The notes: generated by a model from the letters alone, not told the origin. Positions 31,585-43,378 are shown, numbered from the stretch's first letter. The stretch: DNA of 64,000 bases from Adiantum capillus-veneris (GCA_014529385.2 CM043967.1:135417182-135481181), one strand, 5' to 3'. Program-made: numbers and translations.

Positions 31585-32658
31585 TAACTTTGCACCCTAT
31601 TCGCTGAAGAGGAGCAATGCAAGAAGCAGAGAGGGCCAAGAAGAAGCTAAACCAAAAAGAGAAACTACAAGGACTACCCGCATATCAACTAGACCCCCAG
31701 TGAGTCAAAGCAGCAAAGGAATCCTACCTTTCCAGAGAACAACTGGAAGAGCACCACACTACGGTCTTCACTAGCAGGTTCAAGAGTGAAGAGGGGCCTC
31801 AGGTGGATTTGCAACTCCTGCCCAAAGAAGTCTATGATGTATCTACCAAGCCAGAGACAAAAGAAGCTAACCGCAGGTTGGGGCTTAGGAATTTCTACGA
31901 ACAAGAGCCTTGCGGAGTGGGCTTTCAGAAAGCTTACGAGCTTCTATCCACCATCAAAGAAGATGGAACCGCACAGATATCAGACATCCAAGGGAACAAG
32001 GTCGAAGTAGTGATCACAAAAGAGATAGTGGTAGAGGCACTCAGACTGCCCACTGAAGGAATGACCATGCGGGCAAGAGACAGGAAAACCACAGGTACAT
32101 CTACCAAAGAGATAGCCACGGCTATTCTCATCGATCTTATCCACAAACAGGTGGAAGAGCCAGCCCATTTCTACCACCAACACTTCCATTTTTTGGCAAA
32201 AAGGCCACCAAGGTTACACTACACCAAATCACACCGTGGCCACCACATTCACTCAGGTTCTCAAGTTAACGACAAGGCAATCAGTGGACCACGTGCAGTA
32301 TGTCTTGACAACCTTCAAGGGCACCAAGAAGGAAGGAAAAATCACATACTTGGGTGCACCAGAGGTCTTGGCTCGAATAGCATATCATGCCATCAGCATG
32401 GTTGACAGCCTACCACCTGCCCCTGATCAGAATACATGGATATTGGTAGCACAACCCTCTCCACGAGCTACAAGGCCAGGTAAAAGATCATATAAATTTG
32501 ATGATGAGTCAGCTGACAGCTCGCTGGAATGGCACAGCAGCGAAAGCTCTGACAACGAAGAAAAGAGATCTCAGAGAGAAGAGATGAAAAGAGAAGCTGT
32601 GGCCGCACACCAAGAAGAGCCAGCTCAAAAACAAGCGCACTTTGAAAGAGAGAAATAG
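31585..32658 (+). pseudogene. E1 extra ORF, N-terminal globular part
   Basis: A basic N-terminal segment (NFAPYSLKRSNARSREG, from 31587) is followed after stops by a frame starting at 31803 (LLPKEVYDVSTKPETKEANR, then NFYEQEPCGVGFQKAYELL). After a frameshift near 32220 it continues as FTQVLKLTTRQSVDHVQYVL and YLGAPEVLARIAYHAISM. The pattern (long N-terminal module, gag-like helices, before a charged region) reminds me of the 'putative plant transposon protein' ORFs of Athila-like gypsy elements, but I cannot verify that. The function is unknown. Confidence 0.4.
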
Positions 32659-32787
32659 GCATACCAGTGCAGTAGGCAAGCACGAGGGAAGGACCCAGAA
32701 AAATGGATACTTGCAGAACTTAAAGGCCCTCGAACAAAGCATCATACAAGAAAAAAGGCGGATGATCCAACAGAGCATTTAGAAAGA

Positions 32788-33444
32788 ATGTACCGAGAGG
32801 CTGAAGCTCTAAAGCTGAAGGAGGCAGAAGAAGCTGCAAAGAAAGCCAAGGAAGTAGAAGACCAAAGGCAAGCCAAGGAAACGGCTAGCCAAGAGCAAAG
32901 TCATGGATCTCGTCGACCCATCTCACCGCATTCGGAACAACAAGACCATCCCATGCCTAGCCCACCACCATCACATGCAGGCAAAGACACCAATAAAGAA
33001 GCAGAGTCTAAGAAAGAGAAAGATTCTGAGTCCACCCAACAAACACAATCAGCACAAGAGGCTGACCACCTCGACGAACAAAAAGAAAAAGAAGTCGAGC
33101 CGGAACCAGAGGAGGCAGCTGAAGATACTCAAAAGCCAGAAGAGGAAAAAGCAAGTAGATCTGAAAAAGAGATGGATAAGGAAGTAGATACGAAAAAAGC
33201 GCCTACCACTGCACATGAGACGGAACCCGAGCCACAAAAGGAAGAAAGGCCGGCACCTGAAGAGACAGCAAGGGTTGAGACAAAACCCTCTACTTCTACT
33301 CAGCTAGAAACTGTCGAGGCATCAAAGCCTCAGGATGGCCAAGAAGAAGACCGACCATCTACCTCCACACAAGAACCACCAGCGGTTATGATGCAACAAG
33401 AAGCAACACATGAGGCTGCAGGAACATCTCAGCTGGCACGATAG
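32788..33444 (+). pseudogene. E1 extra ORF, Lys/Glu-rich coiled-coil region
   Basis: 218 codons, extremely rich in Glu, Lys, Gln, Ala and Ser: an initial helix (EALKLKEAEEAAKKAKEVED), then a low-complexity acidic/basic segment with STSTQ repeats. The same frame is open upstream (32236-32658) and, past a TAG at 33442, downstream as a coiled coil (EMKERLCSKAL..., ELEMVIEALQGELEDRMT). It is part of one large decayed protein, not a separate gene. Confidence 0.5.
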
Positions 33445-35200
33445 GAGGAGTGGCAGTCAAATGATGAAATAATAGTACATGTCAATGAATATGCATGGCA
33501 GATGCAAGAAATGAAGGAGAGACTCTGTTCAAAAGCATTAAACCGCAACACAAAGGCCAAGGAACTTGAAATGGTGATCGAAGCTCTCCAAGGAGAGCTA
33601 GAAGATAGGATGACTATCATCATTGATCTCCAAAGGCAGGCGTAAGAGCTGAAGGCAGAAGCCAAACAGCATCAGTTGGCCAGAGATAAACAATAAAAAG
33701 AAATGGAGGAGTTAGGTGATCTACTCACTAAATTATCTGATGCCTGCAAAGCAAAAGATGAGCAGCTGACAGAAGTTATGAATGAACTTCTTACGACATC
33801 TCTGTCAGCTTAGAAAATTCAGGTGCAATTAGATGTTGCCAATGCTTCTCTGTAGTATCTGAACAGAGGATCAATGATCATACCATTTTCTAATAGCAAT
33901 CAGAGAAAATCCAGCCGTGGCCTCGATCAAAGGAACTAACGAAGTGTATAAGGCACTTGAAAAGAAAAACAAAGACCTAGAATTGGAATTAAAGTTACAA
34001 CAATCATAGCGAGGGACCTGGCATTGATGCGGGTTCAGAGAGAGGAGGAGCTTCTAAAGGAAATATCAGAACTCAACTCCTCAGAGATGGAAAACCAGAC
34101 ATGCAGGAAGAGGCAGGCACTTCGGAGCCACCACAGATAGACATACCCTCGGTTTCGTTTGCAGAGTTTGAGACACAGTCAACAGCAGAGCCAAGTGGTG
34201 ATGACGATTTTCAAATTACCATCACGGATGAAGACATAGTGCCAATGGTCTAGCATTGTCAAAAGCTAAAGAAGACACAATGAAGGAGAAGATCACCCTA
34301 GAGGTGGATGAGCAGTGGAAAGCCGCAATGGATTGGGAGTTGAGAGTTTTACACTCTGTCAACATCACTCAACTCACTCCCAATCAGATCAACGCTCAAT
34401 GGCACCAACAATCCCTGCCGTACCCTCTCATCAAAGTAGAACTATTACAGGTGAAAGAAAGGATGCACAAGGATATGCAAGAAGATGGCATAGATAAAGA
34501 CCACCCAAAGTGGAGGATAAGCTGGCTGAACAAGAATCCGAGATACCTGATTCTGTTCACAAGAGCACCTGCAACCCTTCAAAGAGATCCAAACTTCTAT
34601 CCTGTACCCAGAGTAAGGACATGGTGAGCGCATGAAGCACTGCAAAAGAAGAGGCCAACTTGGCTCAACTTCCCCAGGCTACCAGCTCCAGAGAGAGGCC
34701 AAGCGACGGAGGAATACATGGTGAAAACCCTAACGAGCGCCATGTCTTTCTTCAAGAGTTTTCCAGATCTCTCCTGTGCCATGTTGTATAAAATCTGCAG
34801 AATGTTGCTAGCATCTATACAAGTTTTTAATGAGCCTCAGCAAATAGGAGCCCCATGGCTATCATTCTTGGAAGGAAACAAAGGCTTATGCTACGATTGA
34901 GTGGGCAACCTTCAGAAGAGGTCCTTTACGGATGTTCTTGCCATTGAATAATGTGCTAGCCTTTGAAGAAGCATTCTACACTAGATTCTTCACCTAGCAA
35001 ACGAAGATATTTGCAACGGTGATAAGCAACCTAGCATCCAGGTTTGTAGGATACTCAGTGGTGGAGCTGAAGAATCAAGTAACAATGCAATTTTTGCAAG
35101 TGCCCGACAAAGAACGAAGAATCAGATACCAGAAGGCACATGATGCGCTTAAAGACCACTTCGCCAGTTATCAACCTGAAGACTATTTAAGCCCATAAAG
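33445..35200 (+). pseudogene. E1 extra ORF, C-terminal coiled coil and final domain
   Basis: Coiled-coil text with stops continues to about 34080, then an acidic stretch (GDDDFQITITDEDIVPMV) ending at 34252. A further frame (34256-34900, one TGA after W at 34625) has DEQWKAAMDWELRVLHSVN and MSFFKSFPDLSCAMLYKICR, then after a shift FRRGPLRMFLPLNNVLAF and YQKAHDALKDHFASYQPEDY to about 35200, 25 bases before the PPT. No family recognised. Occupies the position where some plant gypsy elements carry an envelope-like or other accessory ORF; no signal peptide or membrane segment is evident. Confidence 0.45.
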
Positions 35201-35223
35201 TTGTGTGAAGGGACGACACAAGC

Positions 35224-35600
35224 GAGGACGGGGGGAATGTTAGGCACGCTAACATGGACACCATTTTTCGGAGTTCTCTTTGTAAAACATTTTATTATTT
35301 TGATAAATCGGGAATATTGTAACTCCTATTTTCTCGGATAAACTCCATAATTAATGAGTTGAGGCTACAAGCTTCCAGATTGTATCAACCAGTCATCACG
35401 CAGCTTTGGTAGAACTCCAGATTATTTGTTTTGACCACCCAAAAACCTTGGCTAAGGTATAAAAGCCAATTTTTATAAGATTTTTATAAGTTTTGGATAA
35501 GAAATACATAGCATGAGCTAAGGGCGCTCACTTCTCTCCTTCTCGCGCTTCCTACTCACTCTCTGGTTGTCAATTGCGATTGCGTTTGTTGCATTGCAAT
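35224..35600 (+). repeat. E1 polypurine tract and 3' LTR
   Basis: GAGGACGGGGGGAA (PPT, 35224-35237) then TGTTAGGCACGCTAAC begins the LTR at 35238. A TATA box (GGTATAAAAGCC) lies near 35456, followed about 65 bases later by CT-rich R/U5-like sequence. The LTR end is uncertain (perhaps ...ATTGCAATTGCA, near 35603). 35600-36150 shows no feature. Confidence 0.7.
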
Positions 35601-36149
35601 TGCAGGTAAGAGCTCTACGCATTGACGTAAGCCATTCATAGTATTTCGTAGCTTTTGACGTCGCCAACCCGCGGCCTTATTTCATCATAACTAGGAATTT
35701 GCAGTTTTAAATCGAAAACTAAGCATAGGCGGGGTATTGGGGCATCATTGCTAAGCATTTAGATGCATTTTGTCAAAAACAACTAGGTCAAGAATCCACT
35801 GCTATTAATAATCGCAATTTTGGAACTTGACCTAAAATGGGGTTTGAGACCATAAGCATGTGTGCTTATTTCTTATAAACTTGTCCTAGAAGTTTTGTTA
35901 CGTTTGGATGTCATTTGATGCTATAACGGATGTGATTTGCTTGCCAATGAGCGATTGGCTTTTGGTGATTTCAGTCACTTGAGTGTAGCTTGAGTTAGAT
36001 ACGAGTTGTTAGATGTTTTCCAAGAGATTGACAACCTCTTGTAGCCTCTATGCACTAGTCGAGTCAGCTTCGTTCCATGGTTTGACAAATTAATCGTGGT
36101 TCTCGCTAATACTGTAATAAGATAGGATAGTGAGGTTAGACATGCGTCC

Positions 36150-36849
36150 CACATATGGCCTACCCTAAGATATAGTCACAGATAGAGATTGAAAGTTGAA
36201 TAGTCATTTTTGGAGGAAAATCTTCAAGAAAACGGATACTACTCCGATCAGGAGTACAACAGATCATCCATAGGCTGATGATCAAGCCAAAAGGGCTAAG
36301 CAGATCCCAGAGGATATTTTCATTCTTATGTAAGTAAGAAGTAATGCAACTTGGAAGAATACTTAGCGATTTTGGAATTTTATTATAATAGTTCCAAACA
36401 TGCAACAACTAGATTTACACCATTATAGTTGATGTATGCTTTCTAGCCAAGATCTCCAATGACTATAGGTCTAAAGGAGGAGATTGAATTTGTCAAGGAT
36501 TTTCTTGAGAATATGAATGACATGCTAAAAGAATCAAAGGAAAGCATTCATAGTGCACAAGATTGTCCTAAGACATCTGCTAATTGGGATGTAGAATATA
36601 AACTTACATTATTGTAGAGCTCTCAAATTCAACCTATCTTCCACATTAGTAAACTGAAGAAACCAGTTCATGGGTTGGGGAATGTAGTTCCTCAAGAAAC
36701 TTTGTTTGACTTTATAGAACCAAGTGGACAAACTTGGACAAGGAAGCTGCAATTTGGGAAAGGCTTTCTTGCTGAAAACGTTGGCTTAACTATTGGCCAA
36801 GAGATTTCCTATGCTATTTTTTAGGACAAAATATCTTTAGGGGGGATAA
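36150..36849 (+). pseudogene. Gypsy integrase C-terminus fragment and PPT
   Basis: Degraded frames give SHFWRKIFKKT, STTDHP, ADDQAKR, EEYLAILEFYYNSSKHATT and FHISKLKKPVHGLG, matching the integrase core end to C-terminus seen at 55690-56340 in the chromovirus, but from a different family. Ends in the polypurine tract TTTAGGGGGGATAA (36836-36849). Upstream RT and gag are absent. Confidence 0.75.
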
Positions 36850-37087
36850 TGTCACATAGCTTGTCATGGATGTATCTAGGTGTACGCCCTTTTGGTCATA
36901 GATCCAGGAGGGTGGGTTGAGGGGGAAACCACTCGACCATAGTTTTGGGCACTCAGGCCAATGTGGAAAAGTATACCACACTATAAAGGGTCTGAGAATG
37001 AGGGGGAAAGCCTCATTTTTCTCATGGATGGGTGGTGAGTTGTGGACCTGACCTCATCGTGCTTGTAGGTGTTATCCTAGCATAACA
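36850..37087 (+). repeat. LTR, 238 bp
   Basis: Starts TGTCACATAGC directly after a polypurine tract and ends CTAGCATAACA; contains ACTATAAAGGG near 36982. No second copy in the window, so a 3' LTR of a truncated element. Confidence 0.7.
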
Positions 37088-37099
37088 GATTCCAAAATC

Positions 37100-37500
37100 T
37101 TGTGTGGATTAATACTCAAGGTGGTAAACTAATGCTCAACAAAGCTTTTGATATGCTTACTACATTGCTCAACACTCTCCATAGGTTGTTTCCTAAAAGA
37201 GTTAATTGCTCATGGAATAGATAAGGTTTTGATGGCTTGCAAAACTCAACCATGAAATTCTAACTAGAAATCATCAAAACTAGTGACATATTAGGCAACT
37301 AGTCCATTGAACCATGTAGCCACTTCTCCCTTCAAGGTAGTGATTAAGGGTTGACATTCCGTCTTAAAATTTTTGATAGGGTTATCGGGATCTTTTAAAG
37401 GTCAACCATGAAACTTTGGTGATGGAGTCAATGGGGATTATGGATGATCGAAGTAAGAAGAGATTTGAAGAGTTGACGGTGCAGCTAGTAGTTGAGTCAT
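37100..37500 (-). pseudogene. Gypsy gag fragment
   Basis: On the minus strand, interrupted by stops: KGEVATWFNGLVA, YVTSFDDF, FRKQPMESVEQC and KHIKSFVEH. The A-x-x-W-F motif and what follows resemble the capsid region of gypsy gag. Flanked by unrelated sequence. Confidence 0.5.
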
Positions 37501-37725
37501 GATAGGGTTGGGTAAAGGTAGAGCTTCTAGCTGGTCTAGATGGTGGGGTAATTGGTTGAATAGGTGACAGAGCTCAAACTAGGGATGAAATTGATGTGCT
37601 TGATGCAAATCTCCCAACAAATGGGCTCTAATTCTATCCTCAAATATCGGGAACCCACCACATATCAACCACAAGAATATTCAAAAGATAATATTTTTTC
37701 TTTTTTCAAGGGTTATGCTTTGCTC

Positions 37726-38221
37726 TATGTAGCTAAATGGGAGTCAGGACTTGGCTCCCTATCTATCTTCCATGTATGACTCAATTTCCTAGTAACGACA
37801 ATTTAAAAAGATGGCATTGTCAGCTAGCAAGAAGAGCACCAACACAAATAATAATGACAATGACAATCATTTCAACAATGTAGATGGACATCTTGAAGAA
37901 TAATTGGTGCCAATTGCAACTTCCTATACCAACCACCTGTGCGCATGCACACTAGGAACAAAAATTGTGGCACTATGTAGCTAAATGGGAGTCAGGACTT
38001 GGCTCCCTATCTATCTTCCATGTATGACTCAATTGCCTAGTAACGACAATTTAAAAAGATGGCATTGTCAGCTAGCAAGAAGAGCACCAACACAAATAAT
38101 AATGACAATGACAATCATTTCAACAATGTAGATGGACATCTTGAAGAATAATTGGTGCCAATTGCAACTTCCTATACCAACCACCTGTGCGCATGCACAC
38201 TAGGAACAAAAATTGTGGCAC
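37726..38221. repeat. 248-bp tandem duplication
   Basis: Units 37726-37973 and 37974-38221 are almost identical (TCAATTTCC versus TCAATTGCC is the only difference I see). Non-coding. 38222-38496 has no gene. Confidence 0.93.
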
Positions 38222-38501
38222 TTCATGCCATTTTGATAGTTGGCAACGCGTAGCCTACCCTTTTTTGTGGTCACAAATCCAACAACCCACCCATGAAAAG
38301 TCATTCAACCCTTCCACGCATCAGCTAAACAATTTTCTTTCACTTAGCCATCGTCCATTGTTAATGCATACACATCCGCAAGCATACATTTCCAACAACC
38401 ATGCACTTATCATAGATATTTGGCTCTCTATCTCTCATCACAATTATCATGAATCATCAAGTCCACACACTTCTAGTTTAAGTGGGTTATGCATGGATAT
38501 T

Positions 38502-38727
38502 TGTTGGAACTAGGGAGTTGCAGAGAAACACACACAACTTGGAGAAGATGAAGGAAGCTCAAGGCACACAATAGAGAGTGTATTACTTAGTGTGCAATGG
38601 AAAGATAGATAGCCCTAGAGTGATGGCGTACATACAATGATCGGGGAAAAAAACCTCCTAAAGAGGGAAAAAATGCCCCGGCGGTCCTAGTGTGTTCACA
38701 CACCACTACCACATGTATATGGTAGCA
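38502..38727 (-). repeat. Copia 3' LTR
   Basis: 226 bp, TG...CA ends on both readings (TGTTGGAAC...GGTAGCA on the plus strand). The PPT lies next to it at 38728-38742 (minus strand: ATGGGGGGATT). Confidence 0.92.
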
Positions 38728-38803
38728 AATCCCCCCATGGAGTGATGCGGTGAACAAGAGCTGGCACATGAGTAAAGGGAAGTGCCATGCCTTGAGGACA
38801 TGA

Positions 38804-40290
38804 TCAGTCCACAAAGGGGAGTATGCCCAAAGCTTTGCGGAAAGCTTCAAGTTTCTCACGAGACAATGCCTTTGTGAAAAGATATGCAAGGTTGTCCCGT
38901 GTTGGCACATAAGCAAAGCTGATCTCTCCTGCTGAGAGCCTCTCCCTGACATAGTGGTAATCCACCTCAATGTGCTTTGTGCGAGCATGAAAAACTGGGT
39001 TCCTCACAACTGCCAATGCGCTCTGACTGTTAGTGTAGATAGTTTTGGCAGTGTCTTGTCCAACATCCAAATCAGCCATAAGGTGTCTGAGCCATACACA
39101 CTCAACCGTAGCTGTGAAGAATTCCCTGTACTCAGCCTCACAACTCGAAGTGGCCACAATAGGTTTCTTCTTGCTCAACCATGATATACATGAACTGCCA
39201 AGCATGAAACAAAAACCACTTGTGGACACTCATGTGTCAAAACAACTAGCCCAATCTGAGTCTGAAAAAGCATGTAAGTCTGGCGGCAATAATCCCCCCT
39301 TGGGATAAAACAAGACAAGATGTAAAGCGACACTAAGGTAGCAGAAAATCCTCTTGATAGCCTGCCAATGCTTAGACCATGGGCTATGCATAAATATGCT
39401 AACCTGTGAGACTGCAAACTGAATATCCGGCCTCGTGTTGCATACATAAATGAGGTAGCCAACAGAAGTTTGGTAAAGAGTGACATCAGCAGGATCGCGA
39501 GCATCATGTAGACTCAACTTCAAACCTGTTTCCATGGGAGTGGCAATAGGTTTGCAATCCTCAAGTCCAAACTTACATAGCAATGTCTCTTTGTAACTTT
39601 TTTGACACAAGGCAATACCACCATCATACTACTTAAACTGTATACCCAAGTAATGATGCAACATCTCCAAATCTTTCATCTTGAAAGTAGCGTTCAAATC
39701 AGCCTTAAATTCAGCAATATGTCTCTCATTTGGTCCAGTGATCAACAAATCATCGACATAAAGAACCACAATGAGAAGTACATCACCCTCACTCTTTACA
39801 TACAATGTGCTTTCTGTTGGACTGTTACGAAAGCCTCGTTTAACCAAATGAGTGTCAACTTTCTCATACCAAGCACGAGGAGATTGCTTCAACCCATACA
39901 AAGCCTTCTTACATCTGCACACTTTGTCCTCTTGTCCTTTTATGACAAAACCGCGAGGATACATTACTTCCTCAAATATGTTACCATTCAAGAAAGCAGT
40001 AACAATGTTTGATTGATATACATCCCAACCAAAATGAGCTGCCAATGCACATAGAAAACGCACAGTAGTCATATGACAAGTGGGAGCAAAGGTCTCTTCA
40101 TAATCTATGCCTTTTTGTTGTGCATAACCCTTTGCAACAAGTTGAGCCTTATGGCGATCGATCTCACCTTCCGACTTGCATTTCAACTAGTAAACCCACT
40201 TCGTACCAATGGCCTTTTTTCCAGGAGGCAAATCACATAAATTCCATGTGTTATTTTCTATAAGTGCATCATATTTTGATTGCATGGCAA
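38804..40290 (-). pseudogene. Copia reverse transcriptase and RNase H
   Basis: One frame with a few stops. RT from about 40290: NNTWNLCDLPPGKKAIGTKWV, RHKAQLVAKGYAQQKGIDYEET, LYGLKQSPRAWYEK, and catalytic VLYVDDLLITG near 39750. A TAG (39629) and a TGA (39227) interrupt it. RNase H: FSDSDWAS, SCEAEYREF, YTNSQSALAV and HTKHIEVDYHYVRE-like motifs, ending FTKALSREKLEAF and stop at 38804. Stops sit where CAG or CGA codons are expected. Upstream frame shift near 40300 separates it from integrase. Confidence 0.92.
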
Positions 40291-40302
40291 CCATCCAATT
40301 TT

Positions 40303-42012
40303 TTAATTTTGTGCTTCATCAAAAGACAGAGGCTCCTCAACATCATGTAAGCTAGACACAGCCAAAGCATAACAATATGATGCATAAGATGCATGGCGAG
40401 AGCCTGAACGAGTACGGCTAGACAAAGGTGCATCCAATTTACTGGCACATAAAGTGTGCACCAGCCATTTTGGCATACCTCTAGCCTGCTCATTTTTAGC
40501 CCTTTCCTCATCAAGTACATCATGTACATCTGCATCAGTAATAGGCTCATCTGTAACATTTTTAGAAACCCTCATAGGATGTACATTTGCCTCATCGGAA
40601 CTTACATTCGTATTTCCACCACTGAAAAGAGGCAACAAAGTGTCATAAACATCCTGTGAGCTTACATTACTGTCTCTAGTACATGACAACAAGGGCTGAA
40701 GAGAATCTTCCACAAACATTACATCTCGTGAAACCAAAATACGTTTTGTTTGTGGATGATACAACCTGTAACCTTTGCTTTTAGCACTATAACAAAAAAA
40801 AAAACATTTGACAGCCTTATTATCCAATTTTCTGCGCTGTGTTTGTGGCACCAAAGCATATGCCAAACAGCCAAAAACACACATGTGCTCAATAGAAGGC
40901 TTTCTTTCATGCCATGCTTCATATGGAGTACTAGGTTTCAAAGCTTTTGTAGGACACTTGTTTAGTACATAAGTGGCACACATGATGGACTCAAGCCAAA
41001 AAGAATGTGGCAAAGCTTGACTTTTGACCATACATTGTGTCATTTCTGTAAGTGACCTATTTTTGCTCTCAGCAACACCATTTTGCTGAAGTGTATAAGG
41101 CACTGTAGATTGGTGTTTTATCCCACGACTAGCTAGAAATACATTGAATTCATGAGACATATACTCCCCCCCTCGATCGGAACGGAGGGTGCCCATAGTA
41201 CATTTTGAGAAATTTTCAGCCATAGCCAGAATTTTTTTGAAGCACATTAAAACTTTTGACTTTAATTTAAGCGGAAATACCCATGCATGCCTGGAGTAAT
41301 CATCAATGAAAGCCACGAAGTAAAGGTAATTGCCCAAGGACGGAGTTTGCATGGGCCCACAAACATCACTATGCACAAGCTGTAACCTGCATGTGGCCTG
41401 AATTGAACCATCCTTTGGAAACTTAGAACACTGCATCTTACCCAAAATACAGCCTTCACAAACATGTTTAACAGGTGCTTCAAGAGGTGACAAAGAAGCA
41501 ACCATATCAGATTTCTGCAAACGCAGCAAACTGGCAAAATTCAGATGACCAAAACGTGCATGCCAAAGTTTTGCATCTGAAATAGCCCTTGAATTTGCAA
41601 CTGCATTTGCAAAATTTTTTCCACACTTGTCATACAAAGTGAGCTTATACAGCCCATGGCACAAAAGGCCAAATGCAACAATTTCATCACCAAAACTGAG
41701 ATCATGAATTGTACATCTGTCATCCACAAATTTGACTACAAGTCCAAGTCTAGCAAGTGCGGATACAGACAAGAGATTCTTATTGATCCCAGGTACATAA
41801 AGTGCATCAACAAGTGTGAAGGAACTGCCATTTGTAGTAGTCAGCACAGTCTTTCCAACTCCCTGAACCGGATAAGAGGCATTGTTGGCACAAGTGACTG
41901 AATTCCCATGAGGGACAGACTCGAGAGAGGTAATCAATTCACGATGTGAGGTAATATGCTTTGTAGCACCACTGTCGAAATACCACACATGTGAATCTGC
42001 AGCAACTGACAA
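40303..42012 (-). pseudogene. Copia protease and integrase
   Basis: 569 open codons. The protease active site DSGATKHIT starts at residue 13, followed by ALYVPGINKNLLSV. The integrase zinc region has LWHARFGHLN and CEGCILGK. The core has VHSDVCGP, FIDDYSRHAW, LRSDRGGEY and NGVAESKNR with D, D and E in place. The linker ends near FDEAQN, where an A-rich run has shifted the frame away from RT. Upstream about 140 codons connect to gag through a CCHC knuckle near 42200 in which the last Cys reads Ser (CHYCKANDHLIKS). Confidence 0.93.
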
Positions 42013-42353
42013 GCATGCATCATGGACAGCAAGATTGTAAGTGCACTCTGCGCTAAAAGCCCATTCTGCATCAACATCAGCATTACAGTCTCCTTTTACA
42101 GAAGACTCAACAATGACTGCATTTGTAGTGAAACTAGCATTTGTAGTGCCTCTTTGGCCTTCAATTGAGGATACGACTTGATCAAGTGATCATTAGCTTT
42201 ACAATAATGGCAATGCATCTTCTTTTTGCCCTTATCACCAGAATTGCCAGACGAAGTGCTGCCAGCAAAAGCATTGGGAATAGAAGTTTTGCCACTCGCA
42301 GTAGAACCATAATAAGTGGCTGCATTGCTGTTACCACCCTTTCTTTGAGAGAC

Positions 42354-42905
42354 CTAGTCCTGTTTTTTTCTAGAAAGTGACTCTTGCAACAGCAATGTGC
42401 GAAATGCATCAAACTTGATAACTTCAGGATTTCCTTGGGTCATCAGTCTCCAAGTACTAGCAAAAGTCTGGTAGGAATCTGGTAAGGCATCAAGAACAGT
42501 CTGCACAAGGGAACTGTCTGAAATAACTTCACCTGCAGAAATAAGTTGCTCATTGATATCCTTGACACTAGCAAGGAAAGTGTCCATATCATCTTTCTCA
42601 TGAATAATCTTTGATTCCAGATCTTTATGCAGCAAAGCAATTTTAGCCTCATTGCGACTTGCATAAAGACCAACCAAAATATCCCAAGCCTGTTTTGCAG
42701 ATTTTGCTGAACAGATGTGAGGAACAATGGTGCGCCTCACAGACAACGCAATCAATGCATGAGCTTGTGCATCCTTTACATCCCAACGAGCTTGTTCTAC
42801 CGTAGGAAAAACAACTCTAATAGCATCAACCCTTGCAGAAAGACCTGCAACATCCTCAACATCGCCTACATTCTCAGAACTAGGACATACATCAATGCCC
42901 TGCAA
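42354..42905 (-). CDS. Copia gag (capsid) region
   Basis: 183 residues resembling the UBN2-type capsid of copia elements: DVKDAQAHALIALSV, AKQAWDILVGLYASRNEAK, then LVQTVLDALPDSYQTF. It would form the particle that packages element RNA. The first Met is internal: gag codons continue upstream towards 43060. The frame ends in a TAG at 42354 just before the knuckle region; in a complete element gag would read on into protease. Confidence 0.8.
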   Translation of the reverse strand: MQGIDVCPSSENVGDVEDVAGLSARVDAIRVVFPTVEQARWDVKDAQAHALIALSVRRTIVPHICSAKSAKQAWDILVGLYASRNEAKIALLHKDLESKIIHEKDDMDTFLASVKDINEQLISAGEVISDSSLVQTVLDALPDSYQTFASTWRLMTQGNPEVIKFDAFRTLLLQESLSRKKQD

Positions 42906-43378
42906 AATGTTCTAGATGCCCTTTGACACAAGAACATGTTGCATCATATAAGCCCACATAGGGTAGTTGTCCCCATCCAACCTGTCCTCAACAGCAAACA
43001 TCTTGAACACATCTCTGTTGTTGTCAGCCACGATAAATGCTGCACATGATGTGAAAACTGCCCAAAAATAGGAGAAACGGAGCGGGAACAATACGTGCTA
43101 TATAGCACAAACCGTAGAAGACTATGACGCACTTGTTATGTAGAAAACGGCACTGAGAAAAATTTTGCACAAAATGAAAAAATAGTCTGTGCAGTACTGC
43201 CTGTAGTGGAAACGGAGGCCGAAATGAGCCCGAATAAAAAATCTGAGCAGACTGAGCTCTATGAGCCCGGCCCAAATCTTTGTTGACCTGTGAACACTTG
43301 CCAAAGTTTAGTGAAATCGGAGAAAGTGAGCAGGCGTGTGCTAGAGTAGCTGGCGACTAAGCCCGGGAGGATGCAACC

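Larger units (their letters stand above)
24389..31704 (+). repeat. ~125-bp tandem unit interrupted by an LTR element
   Basis: Unit 1 is split: 24389-24450 and 31512-31579. Unit 2 is whole at 31580-31704. Shared sequence includes TCTGCTAACTTTGCACC, GCAGAGAGGGC, AAGAAGAAGCTAAACC and CATATCAACTAGACC or close variants. The inserted element at 24451-31511 landed inside unit 1 at (G/C)AAGA. Confidence 0.8.
19070..35600 (+). mobile_element. Large decayed Ty3/gypsy element E1, split by another LTR element
   Basis: Readable order: C-terminal half of a protease, linker, RT, RNase H, integrase, a second retropepsin-like domain, extra coiled-coil ORFs, PPT and a 3' LTR. The 5' LTR, gag and protease start are missing (break near 19070). 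The insertion 24451-31511 accounts for 7 kb, leaving about 9.5 kb of E1. The two halves belong together because a ~125-base repeat unit is cut by the insertion and continues on the other side. RT and integrase are of gypsy type with YMDD, closer in look to Tat/Athila-type elements than to the chromovirus at 50929; that placement is an impression, not a tree. Confidence 0.7.

Noticed and set aside
38804-40290. Reading the CAG/CGA-type stops as sites of U-to-C RNA editing, as in fern and hornwort organelles
   Set aside because: These are nuclear-type LTR retrotransposons; organelle editing would not apply and cytosine deamination explains the pattern.
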